DNA of 24,414 bases from DATNBT01 sp964579765 (GTDB lineage Bacteria > Acidobacteriota > Vicinamibacteria > Vicinamibacterales > CAVVIG01), in assembly GCA_964579765.1 (NCBI GenBank), contig CAZOIK010000338.1, positions 1 through 24,414 on the forward strand, given 5' to 3'. Shown in pieces: positions 15,068-21,878 of this stretch; the first letter of the stretch is position 1, and each line of letters begins with the position of its first letter. The notes under the pieces were generated by a model. The model worked only from the letters and a program-made list of their open reading frames with translations. It was not told the DNA's origin and made no database searches. The position numbers and the translations under genes are program-made.

Positions 15068-15099
15068 TGACTGCCGACTGATGACTGATGACTGATCCG
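15065..15099. repeat. Tandem heptamer TGATGAC array bridging stop and start codons
   Basis: The units are TGATGAC (15065), TGCCGAC (15072), TGATGAC (15079), TGATGAC (15086) and a partial TGATCCG (15093). The TGA of the first unit is the stop of the kinase gene; the ATG inside the fourth unit (15088) is the start of the transketolase gene. The arrangement repeats that at 7465-7483 with a different unit (TGATGAC instead of TGACCTC). The array supplies TGA triplets in all three forward frames. Confidence 0.8.
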
Positions 15100-15918
15100 C
15101 TGACAATCAAGCTCGACGAGCGGTCGCGCGCCCTGCGCCGCACGATCATCCGGACGCTGGCCGCCGGCCAGCGCGGCCACGTCGGCGCCGCGTTCTCGCT
15201 CGTGGAAATCCTGCGCGTCCTCTACGACGACGTGCTCAGGTACGATCCGAAGAATCCGAAGTGTCCCGGGCGCGATCGATTCATCCTCAGCAAGGGCCAC
15301 GGCTGTCTGGCGCTCTACGCGATGCTCGCGGACAAGGGCTTCATTCCGGAGAGTGAGCTCTGGACGTTCTGCAAGAGCGACGGGCTGCTGGGCGGCCATC
15401 CCGAACATCACATCCCCGGCGTCGAGGCATCGACCGGCAGCCTCGGCCACGGCATGTCGATCGCCCTCGGCATGGCGCTCAACGCGCGGGCGACCGGGGC
15501 GTCCCACCGCACGTTCGTCGTCATCGGCGACGGCGAGTCGAACGAGGGCTCGGTGTGGGAGGCGGCGCTGTCGGCCGGCAAGCACAAGCTCGGCGGCTTC
15601 ACGGTGCTGACCGACTACAACAAGCATCAGTCGTACGCGAGCACCGCGATGGTGCAGGACCTCGAGCCGCTCGGCGACAAGTGGCGCGCGTTCGGGTTCG
15701 CCGTCCGCGACGTCAACGGACACGACGTCGACGAGCTCCGACGCGTGCTGACGTCGCTACCGCTCGATCCGCACAAGCCTGGCGCGATCATCTGCCACAC
15801 CGTCAAGGGCAAGGGCGTCGCGTTCGCCGAGAACAACATGGCGTGGCACCACCAGAACAAGGTGTCGGCCGCGGATGCGGACAAGCTGATCGAGGCGCTG
15901 GAGGCGTCGGGAGCCTGA
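15088..15918 (+). CDS. Transketolase N-terminal subunit (split transketolase)
   Basis: The 276-residue protein is the pyrophosphate-binding half of a transketolase: GHVGAAFSLVE (30-40), LSKGHGCLALYAML (67-80), GGHPEHHIPGVEASTGSLGHG (about 102-122), the ThDP/Mg motif GDGESNEGSVWEAA (147-160) ending in the metal ligand Asn178 of TDYNKHQS, and HTVKGKGV. With the next gene it should form an alpha2beta2 enzyme moving a two-carbon ketol unit between sugars. A split transketolase inside a glycan locus is unlikely to be the pentose-phosphate enzyme and more likely serves a dedicated sugar pathway; the substrate is unknown. The start lies in the heptamer repeat and gives the expected N-terminus; an ATG at 15081 in another frame stops at once. 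Confidence 0.92.
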   Translation: MTDPLTIKLDERSRALRRTIIRTLAAGQRGHVGAAFSLVEILRVLYDDVLRYDPKNPKCPGRDRFILSKGHGCLALYAMLADKGFIPESELWTFCKSDGLLGGHPEHHIPGVEASTGSLGHGMSIALGMALNARATGASHRTFVVIGDGESNEGSVWEAALSAGKHKLGGFTVLTDYNKHQSYASTAMVQDLEPLGDKWRAFGFAVRDVNGHDVDELRRVLTSLPLDPHKPGAIICHTVKGKGVAFAENNMAWHHQNKVSAADADKLIEALEASGA

Positions 15919-15920
15919 CG

Positions 15921-16856
15921 ATGCGGAAGCGAAGCCTCGACATGGTGTACGAGCTGGCGAAGAAGGACGACCGGATCGTCTTCATCGGGTCGGATCTCGG
16001 CGCGGGCACGCTCGACAACTTCCGCCGCGAGATCCCCGATCGCTTCTTCATGGAAGGCGTCAGCGAAGCGAACATCGTCGGCATGGCGGCCGGCATGGCG
16101 CTCGAGGGCCGCATCGTGTACGTGAATACGATTGCGACCTTCCTCTCGCGGCGCTGCTACGAGCAGGTCGTGCTCGATCTCGGCCTGCACGACGTCAACG
16201 TGCGGCTCATCGCCAACGGCGGCGGCGTCGTGTACGCGCCGCTCGGGCCGACGCATCTGGCGATCGACGACCTGGCGATCATGCGGGCGGTTCCGAACAT
16301 GACCATCGTCGCGCCGTGCGACGCGGACGAGATGTCGCGCCTGATGCCGTTGACCGTCGATCATCACGGACCGATCTACATCCGTCTCGGCAAGGGCGGC
16401 GATCCGATCGTGTCGAAGCCGGAGCACGGCTTCCAGATCGGCAAGGCCATCCAGATGACGTCGGGAAGCGACGTCCTGCTCGTCACGACCGGCATCACGC
16501 TCAAGATCGCGCTGGAGGCCGCCGACGCGCTGAACGCGGCCGGCGTCGGAGCGACGGTCCTGCACATGCACACGGTGAAACCGCTCGACGCCGACGCCGT
16601 GCTGTCGCACGCCGCGCGCGTGCAGGCCGTGGTGACGATCGAAGAGCACACGATCGTCGGCGGTCTCGGCGGCGCCGTCGCCGAGGTGCTCGCCGAAGCC
16701 GGCGTGGGCGCCACGGCGCGTTTCAAGCGCATCGGGCTGCCCGATGTGTTTCCCCACGGCTACGGATCGCAGGCCAGCATGATGGCGCAGTACGGCATCA
16801 CGGCCGAACGGACCGTGGCGGCGGTCAACAGCCTCCTCGCGGTCAGAACCGCCTAG
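15921..16856 (+). CDS. Transketolase C-terminal subunit (split transketolase)
   Basis: The 311-residue protein carries the pyrimidine-binding and C-terminal domains of transketolase: FIGSDLGAGTLDNF (21-34), the catalytic MEGVSEANIVGMAAGMAL (44-61, Glu49 being the residue that activates ThDP), GPTHLAIDDLAIMRAVPNM, and the C-domain TIEEHTIVGGLGGAVAEVLAE with DVFPHGYGSQ. It begins 2 bases after the stop of the N-terminal subunit. The frame is open upstream into that gene (to 15555), but the ATG at 15921 starts the recognisable protein. The pair is complete. DXS-like and acetoin/2-oxoacid dehydrogenase E1 proteins share the fold, but the two-subunit sizes and motif wording fit transketolase best. 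Confidence 0.92.
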   Translation: MRKRSLDMVYELAKKDDRIVFIGSDLGAGTLDNFRREIPDRFFMEGVSEANIVGMAAGMALEGRIVYVNTIATFLSRRCYEQVVLDLGLHDVNVRLIANGGGVVYAPLGPTHLAIDDLAIMRAVPNMTIVAPCDADEMSRLMPLTVDHHGPIYIRLGKGGDPIVSKPEHGFQIGKAIQMTSGSDVLLVTTGITLKIALEAADALNAAGVGATVLHMHTVKPLDADAVLSHAARVQAVVTIEEHTIVGGLGGAVAEVLAEAGVGATARFKRIGLPDVFPHGYGSQASMMAQYGITAERTVAAVNSLLAVRTA

Positions 16857-16878
16857 ACCGACCAGACGAAAAGGACAC

Positions 16879-17541
16879 ATGGGACAGCTTCTCAATCTCG
16901 CGACGCCGCTGCACAAGAGGACCACGCGCGACTACCTGGCACGCATGGTGGACGACAAGGTCCACTGCATGATGAAAGCGAAGGAGTACGAGTTCGACTA
17001 CTGGGACGGCGATCGCCGGTACGGCTACGGCGGCTACAGATACGACGGCCGGTGGAAGGCGGTCGCGCAGCAGTTCATCGATCACTACGGGCTGGGGCCC
17101 AAGGCGAGGATTCTGGACGTCGGCTGCGGCAAGGCGCATCTGCTGCACGAGATCAAGCAGCTGCTGCCGGAGTCGGAGGTCGTCGGCTTCGACATCTCGC
17201 GCCACGGCCTGGCCGACGCGCCCGAGCCGATCCGGCCGTACCTGACGCGCTACCGCGCGCAGGATCGCTATCCGTGGGGCGACAAGTACTTCGACCTCGT
17301 CCTCTCCCTCGGCTGCCTGCACAACCTCCGCGTGTTCGAGCTGCAGACCGCGGTCGGCGAGATCGAGCGCGTCGGGAAGAACAAGTACATCATGCTCGAG
17401 AGCTACCGGAACGAACTGGAGCAGTTCAACCTCCAGTGCTGGGCGCTCACGTGCGAGTCGTTCTTCGACACGGCCGAGTGGATCTGGCTGTACGAGCACT
17501 ACGGCTACACCGGCGATTACGAATTCATCTACTTCGAATAG
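16879..17541 (+). CDS. Class I SAM-dependent methyltransferase
   Basis: The 220-residue protein has motif I ARILDVGCGKAHLLHEI (76-92), an acidic residue in VVGFDISRHGL (101-111) and DLVLSLGCLHNLRVFEL in the motif IV region. An N-terminal extension of about 70 residues is rich in Tyr, Gly and Arg (EYEFDYWDGDRRYGYGGYRY, 36-55), which may recognise the substrate. An AAGGA (16871-16875) lies just before the ATG; the spacing is short but it is one of the better ribosome-binding sites here. Position between a split transketolase and an alcohol dehydrogenase suggests it methylates an intermediate of the same pathway, either on oxygen or carbon. The substrate is not visible. Confidence 0.86.
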   Translation: MGQLLNLATPLHKRTTRDYLARMVDDKVHCMMKAKEYEFDYWDGDRRYGYGGYRYDGRWKAVAQQFIDHYGLGPKARILDVGCGKAHLLHEIKQLLPESEVVGFDISRHGLADAPEPIRPYLTRYRAQDRYPWGDKYFDLVLSLGCLHNLRVFELQTAVGEIERVGKNKYIMLESYRNELEQFNLQCWALTCESFFDTAEWIWLYEHYGYTGDYEFIYFE

Positions 17542-17552
17542 GCGCGCATCCC

Positions 17553-18584
17553 ATGAAAGCGGCGATTCTCGTCGAGCTCAACCAGCCGCTGGTTGTCGCC
17601 GACCTCGAGGCTCCACGCGAGCTGGCGTTCGGCCAGGTGCGCGTGAAAGTGCATTACAGCGGCATCTGCGGCGCGCAGCTCAACGAGATCGACGGCGCGA
17701 AAGGCCCCGACAAGTTCCTGCCGCACCTGCTCGGACACGAGGGATCGGCCACCGTGCTTGGCGTGGGCCCGGGCGTCCGGACGGTGAAGACCGGCGATCG
17801 CGTCGTCATGCACTGGCGGCCGAGCGACGGGCTGCAGGGCGAGCCGGCGTCGTATCAGTGGAACGGAAAGAAAGTGAACGCCGGGTGGGTGACGACGTTC
17901 AACGACGAGGCGGTCGTCTCAGAGAACCGGGTGACGAAAATCGCCGGCGACTTCGATCTGCGCCTTGCGCCGCTCTTCGGCTGCGCCGTGACGACGGCGA
18001 TGGGCGTGATCAACCGCGACGCGAACGTCCAGGTCGGACAGTCCGTGGTCGTGTTCGGCATCGGCGGCGTCGGCGTGAACATCGTCCAGTCGGCGGCGCT
18101 CGTCTCGGCCAATCCGATCGTCGCGATCGACGTCGTGGACTCGAAGATCGCATGGGCGAAGAAATTCGGCGCGACGCACGCGTTCAACTCGAAGACCGAG
18201 GACGTCGCGGCGAAGGTGCGCGAGATCTGTGGGCCGCAGGGCGCCGACGTCGTCGTCGACACGACGGGACGGGCGCGGGTGATTGAACTCGCGTACGAGC
18301 TGACGCATCCCGACGGCAAGACGATTCTTGTCGGCGTGCCGCGGAAGGGCGACAATATCTCGATCTACTCGCTGCCGCTGCACTTCAGGAAGACGCTGCA
18401 CGGGTCGCACGGCGGCAGCGCCGAACCCCACGTCGACATCCCCCGCTACGTGCGGCTGATGAAGGTGGGCCGGCTCTCGCTCGACGGCCTCGTGACGCAC
18501 GAGTTCCCGCTCGAGCAGGTGAACGACGCGATCGCGCTCGTGCGCGAGGGCGAGGCCGGACGCGTACTGTTGAGGATGGACTGA
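17553..18584 (+). CDS. Zinc-dependent alcohol/polyol dehydrogenase (MDR family)
   Basis: The 343-residue medium-chain dehydrogenase has catalytic-zinc ligands in SGICGAQ (Cys39), GHEG (His62, Glu63) and LFGCAVTT (Cys144), a nucleotide-binding GIGGVG (169-174) and an acidic residue in AIDVVDSK (Asp193), which predicts NAD(H). The four-Cys lobe that binds the structural zinc in many family members is absent; the region instead has WRPSDGLQGEPASYQWNGKK. It would interconvert a secondary alcohol and ketone, for example on a ketose or keto-sugar. The ATG at 17553 follows the previous stop by 11 bases; the open frame upstream to 17052 is shadow sequence in the methyltransferase gene. Context ties it to the transketolase pair. 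Confidence 0.9.
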   Translation: MKAAILVELNQPLVVADLEAPRELAFGQVRVKVHYSGICGAQLNEIDGAKGPDKFLPHLLGHEGSATVLGVGPGVRTVKTGDRVVMHWRPSDGLQGEPASYQWNGKKVNAGWVTTFNDEAVVSENRVTKIAGDFDLRLAPLFGCAVTTAMGVINRDANVQVGQSVVVFGIGGVGVNIVQSAALVSANPIVAIDVVDSKIAWAKKFGATHAFNSKTEDVAAKVREICGPQGADVVVDTTGRARVIELAYELTHPDGKTILVGVPRKGDNISIYSLPLHFRKTLHGSHGGSAEPHVDIPRYVRLMKVGRLSLDGLVTHEFPLEQVNDAIALVREGEAGRVLLRMD

Positions 18585-18586
18585 CG

Positions 18587-19264
18587 GTGAGCGAAGACAC
18601 CCGCGAGCGGCAGTATCAGGCGCACATCGAGCTGCGCGCCAAGAAGGGCGCGCAGCGGCTCGGCCTGCGCGCCGACGCGGCGTGGCATGCCGATCCGAAG
18701 CGGTTCGGCGTCGTGCTCGCCAGGTACAAGTTCGTGGCGAAGATGCTCGACGGCAAGGCACGCGTGCTCGAGGTCGGCTGCGGCGACGCGTGGGCCAGCC
18801 GCGTCGTGAAGCAGGCAGTGGGATCGCTCGTCGGCATCGAGCTGCTGCCCGAATGGGTCGAGGACGCGCAGCAGGGGATGGAGGATCCGTGGGCGTTCGA
18901 GGTCCGGCAGCACGACATGCTGACCGGCCCGGTCGCGGGTCCGTTCGACGCCGCGTACGCGCTCGACGTGCTCGAGCACATCGATCCGAAGGACGAGGAT
19001 CGGTTCCTGTCGAACATCTGCGACTCGCTCGTCGCGCCCGGCGTGCTGATCATCGGGATGCCGTCGCTCGAGTCACAGGCGTATGCGTCACCGGTCAGCA
19101 AGGCGGGCCACGTCAACTGCAAGACGGCGCCCGATCTGAAGGCCGTCATGCTCCAGCACTTCCACGACGTGTTCATGTTCTCGATGAACGACGAGGTGGT
19201 GCATACCGGCTTTCACAAGCTCGCGCACTATCTCTTCGCGCTCTGCGTCGGCAAGCGCGCGTGA
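18587..19264 (+). CDS. Class I SAM-dependent methyltransferase
   Basis: The 225-residue protein has motif I RVLEVGCGDAWASRVV (59-74), Glu in VGIELLPEWVEDA, AAYALDVLEHIDP in the motif IV region and VAPGVLIIGMPSLESQAY. The gap before it is only two bases (TGA CG GTG), so GTG at 18587 is chosen; it gives a short N-terminal helix before the Rossmann core. The end shares a base with the next ATG. It is probably another sugar or glycan methyltransferase; the protein at 16879 is similar in size but not obviously a duplicate. Confidence 0.85.
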   Translation: MSEDTRERQYQAHIELRAKKGAQRLGLRADAAWHADPKRFGVVLARYKFVAKMLDGKARVLEVGCGDAWASRVVKQAVGSLVGIELLPEWVEDAQQGMEDPWAFEVRQHDMLTGPVAGPFDAAYALDVLEHIDPKDEDRFLSNICDSLVAPGVLIIGMPSLESQAYASPVSKAGHVNCKTAPDLKAVMLQHFHDVFMFSMNDEVVHTGFHKLAHYLFALCVGKRA

Positions 19265-20130
19265 TGTCCGTGCCGCGGTTCAGCCGCATCGTCGTGCTCG
19301 GCCATACCGGGTACATCGGCTGCCGGCTCGCCGCGTCGCTGACGCGCACGGCTCCCGGCGTTGCGCTCCTCGGATGTTCGATGACCGATCTCGATCTGAC
19401 CGGACCCGCCTCGGCCGAGGCGCTCGCGCGGCTCTTCGATCCCGATGCGGCCGTCGTGATCTGCGCCGCGATCAAGAAACAGCTCGGAGACACGCTCGAA
19501 GTGCTGTGGCAGAACCTGGCGATCACGTCGACGGTCTGCCGCGCGCTGGCCATGGCGCCCGTGGCGCGCGTGCTGTTCTTCAGCTCGGCGGCCGTCTACG
19601 GCGAGGACGTACAGCACGGCACGATCACCGAAGCCACGCCCGTGCAGCCGACGTCGTACTACGGCATCGGCAAGTTCACCGCCGAGCGTCTGCTGATGAA
19701 AGCCGCCGCGCAGCACGCCGGCACGTCGCTGCTGGTGCTCCGTCCGCCGCTCGTGTACGGCCCGAGCGAACCGGGCTACTACTACGGCCCCGGCGGATTC
19801 ATGCAGAAGACGCGCGCCGGCGCGTCGATCACGCTGTGGGGCGACGGCCGCGAGCTGCGCGAGTTCCTGTTCGTGGATGACGCCGTCGACGCGGCGACGC
19901 GGCTGCTCTTCGGGGCGTGCGAGGGCGTGTTGAATGTCGTCAGCGGCACGAGCTACACGTACCTGCAGGCGCTCGATGCGATCGAGCGGCTGACGGGGAA
20001 GCGGCCGGCCATCGAGTCGCGCCCGCGCACGAAAGCCCAGGTCGATCACCGGTTCGATCCGTCGGCGCTGCTGTCGGCGTGTCCGGATCTGGCGTTCACG
20101 CCGCTCGACGAAGGGCTGCGTCGGCTGTGA
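19264..20130 (+). CDS. NAD-dependent epimerase/dehydratase (extended SDR)
   Basis: The 288-residue SDR has VLGHTGYIG (11-19), the middle block FFSSAAVYGED (105-115), catalytic SYYGIGKF with Tyr133 and Lys137, LVLRPPLVYGPSEPGYYYG and REFLFVDDAVDAA. It is at the short end for sugar-nucleotide epimerases or dehydratases. The first motif GHTGYIG is a variant of GxxGxxG and has no clear acidic residue to fix coenzyme choice. The family covers 4-epimerases, 4,6-dehydratases and 4-reductases; I would not choose. The start overlaps the preceding stop by one base and the end overlaps the following GTG by four. Together with the C-methyltransferase-like protein and the cupin downstream it could form a deoxysugar-modifying unit. 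Confidence 0.85.
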   Translation: MSVPRFSRIVVLGHTGYIGCRLAASLTRTAPGVALLGCSMTDLDLTGPASAEALARLFDPDAAVVICAAIKKQLGDTLEVLWQNLAITSTVCRALAMAPVARVLFFSSAAVYGEDVQHGTITEATPVQPTSYYGIGKFTAERLLMKAAAQHAGTSLLVLRPPLVYGPSEPGYYYGPGGFMQKTRAGASITLWGDGRELREFLFVDDAVDAATRLLFGACEGVLNVVSGTSYTYLQALDAIERLTGKRPAIESRPRTKAQVDHRFDPSALLSACPDLAFTPLDEGLRRL

Positions 20131-21332
20131 GGCAGGCCTGCCGTCTGTGCACGCGCGACGCGTTGACGCCGATCATCGACATCGGGCCGCAGCCGATCGC
20201 GAACCGGTTTCGAACGGCGCCGGATGATGTCGAGGATTGCTTTCCCATCGCGCTGGTCCAGTGCACCGCCTGCGGCCTCGTGCAGATCGATGAATCCGTG
20301 CCGCCCGGCGCGCTCGTGCCGCCCTTCGAGTGGATCACGTACAACGAGCCCGAAGGCCACCTGGATCAGCTCGTGGACGTGATCATGAAGCTGCCGGGAA
20401 TCGGACCAGGAGCCACGGCAGCCGGCGTCAGCTTCAAGGACGACTCCGCCCTGGCGCGTCTCGAGCGGCGCGGATTGCGGCGCTGGCGCGTGGATCTCAG
20501 GGACGACCTCGGCGTCGCTGGCGCACATGCCGGCTGCGGCGTTGAAACCGTGCAGGCGCGCCTGACACCGGCCGCGGCCGATGCCACTGCGGCCCGTCAC
20601 GGCCGCGCGGACGTGGTCATCGCGCGCCAGGTCCTCGAGCATGCGAACTCGCCGCGCGACTTCATCGACGCGCTGCGCCGCCTCGCGTCGCCCTCCGGCT
20701 ATCTCGTCGTCGAAGTGCCGGACTGCATGCGCGCGCTCGACCGGTGCGACTACGTGATGATCTGGGAGGAGCACACGCTCTACTACACGCCGGCCACCTT
20801 CCGCACCGGATTTGCGTCCGTGGGCCTCGAGGTCGTCCGCACCGAGAACTATCCGTATCCCTCCGAGAACTCGCTCGTCGCCATCGTGAAAGCGAGCGGC
20901 GGCGCGCCGCAGGCGCTGCCGGTTGCGGCGGACCAAACAGAGCAGGCGAGGGCGCGGCGGTTCGGCGAACAGTTTCCACAGTACCGGGAGCGCGTGCGCG
21001 CGTTCCTGCGGACGCATCGCCGGCAGGGCGGCAAGATCGCGCTGTTCGGCGGAGGACACTCGGCGGTGACGTTCGTGAGCGTCTTCGACGTCGAAGACGA
21101 CCTGGACTGCGTCGTGGACGACAACCCGCACAAGCTCGGGATGTACATGCCGGGCACGCGGCTGCAGATCGTCGGCTCGCCGGCTCTGCTCGAACGGGGC
21201 ATCACGCTCTGTCTGCTCGGGCTCAATCCCGCGAGCGAAGAGAAGGTCGTGCGCGGCAACGCCGCCTTCGTGCAGCGCGGCGGGCTTTTCGCGTCGATTT
21301 CTCCCGCAAGCGCGTACGCGGCGGGATGGTGA
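20127..21332 (+). CDS. Deoxysugar C-methyltransferase-like protein with degenerate SAM motif
   Basis: The 401-residue protein has the three-part layout of NovU/TylCIII-type sugar C-methyltransferases: an N-terminal zinc site (CRLC at 5-8, CTAC at 46-49), a central Rossmann domain and a C-terminal domain with KIALFGGGHSAVTFVS and DDNPHKLGMYMPG. In the central domain VVIARQVLEHANSPRDFI (163-180) and LVVEVPDC are conserved, but the expected glycine-rich motif I (V-L-E-I-G-x-x-x-G) is replaced by AGVSFKDDSALARL (99-112), which has no GxGxG. Either SAM is bound in an unusual way or the protein no longer methylates. GTG at 20127 overlaps the previous stop by four bases and lies immediately before the zinc site. 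Confidence 0.82.
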   Translation: MRQACRLCTRDALTPIIDIGPQPIANRFRTAPDDVEDCFPIALVQCTACGLVQIDESVPPGALVPPFEWITYNEPEGHLDQLVDVIMKLPGIGPGATAAGVSFKDDSALARLERRGLRRWRVDLRDDLGVAGAHAGCGVETVQARLTPAAADATAARHGRADVVIARQVLEHANSPRDFIDALRRLASPSGYLVVEVPDCMRALDRCDYVMIWEEHTLYYTPATFRTGFASVGLEVVRTENYPYPSENSLVAIVKASGGAPQALPVAADQTEQARARRFGEQFPQYRERVRAFLRTHRRQGGKIALFGGGHSAVTFVSVFDVEDDLDCVVDDNPHKLGMYMPGTRLQIVGSPALLERGITLCLLGLNPASEEKVVRGNAAFVQRGGLFASISPASAYAAGW

Positions 21333-21350
21333 GCACGCCGGACGCAGGAC

Positions 21351-21878
21351 ATGCGCGCGAAAACTGAAAGCGCCGAAGTGCTCTACGCGACCGACCGCAT
21401 CGTCACGGTCGACAGGGCGGCCGTGGAGGAGCTCAAGCGCGCGGCCAGTCGTAATCCGCGCGGACGCATCCGGCTGTGCGCTCATCCCGATGTGGACGAT
21501 CGCCTCCACGAGATGCTCATCGTGCACAATCGGCAGGCGTACGTTCGGCCGCACAAGCACCTGGGCAAGAGCGAGTCGTTCCACGTCATCGAGGGCGATG
21601 TCGACGTCGTGATCTTCGACGACGATGGCGCGGTCGCCGACGTGATTCCGATGGGCGCGTACGGTTCCGGACGCGCGTTCTTCTATCGCATCGCGACGCC
21701 GATCTACCACACGCTGCTGATTCGTTCCGATGTCCTCGTGTTTCACGAGGCGACCAACGGCCCGTTCGATAGAGCTGACACCATGTTCGCGCCCTGGGCG
21801 CCGGAGGACTCGCATCCCCAAGAGGTTCAGGTGTTTCTGACACGCGTGAATCAGGTCGTCGCCAGACATCTCAAGTGA
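21351..21878 (+). CDS. wbuC: WbuC-family cupin metalloprotein
   Basis: The 175-residue protein resembles the WbuC cupin family found in many O-antigen loci. The first cupin motif is RPHKHLGKSESFHVIEGDVDVVIFD (66-90), giving likely metal ligands His68, His70, Glu75 and His78. A further His occurs in YHTLLIRSDVLVFHEATNGPF. The preceding stretch RIRLCAHPDVDDRLHEMLIVH is also characteristic. The biochemical role of WbuC proteins is not established; they are presumed to bind or modify sugar nucleotides. The ATG at 21351 is the only start after the previous stop in this frame; its ribosome-binding site is weak. The end overlaps the membrane-protein gene by four bases (GTGA). Confidence 0.82.
   Translation: MRAKTESAEVLYATDRIVTVDRAAVEELKRAASRNPRGRIRLCAHPDVDDRLHEMLIVHNRQAYVRPHKHLGKSESFHVIEGDVDVVIFDDDGAVADVIPMGAYGSGRAFFYRIATPIYHTLLIRSDVLVFHEATNGPFDRADTMFAPWAPEDSHPQEVQVFLTRVNQVVARHLK

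Noticed and set aside
15088..16856. Interpretation of the transketolase pair as DXS or a 2-oxoacid dehydrogenase E1
   Set aside because: Subunit sizes (276 and 311), the GHVG..., SKGHG and VSEAN motifs and the lack of a lipoyl/E2 gene nearby fit a split transketolase better.
20046..21869. A 607-codon open frame on the minus strand
   Set aside because: It lies antisense to the C-methyltransferase-like and WbuC genes, both of which have family motifs. The minus-strand translation is Arg/His/Asp-rich without domains.
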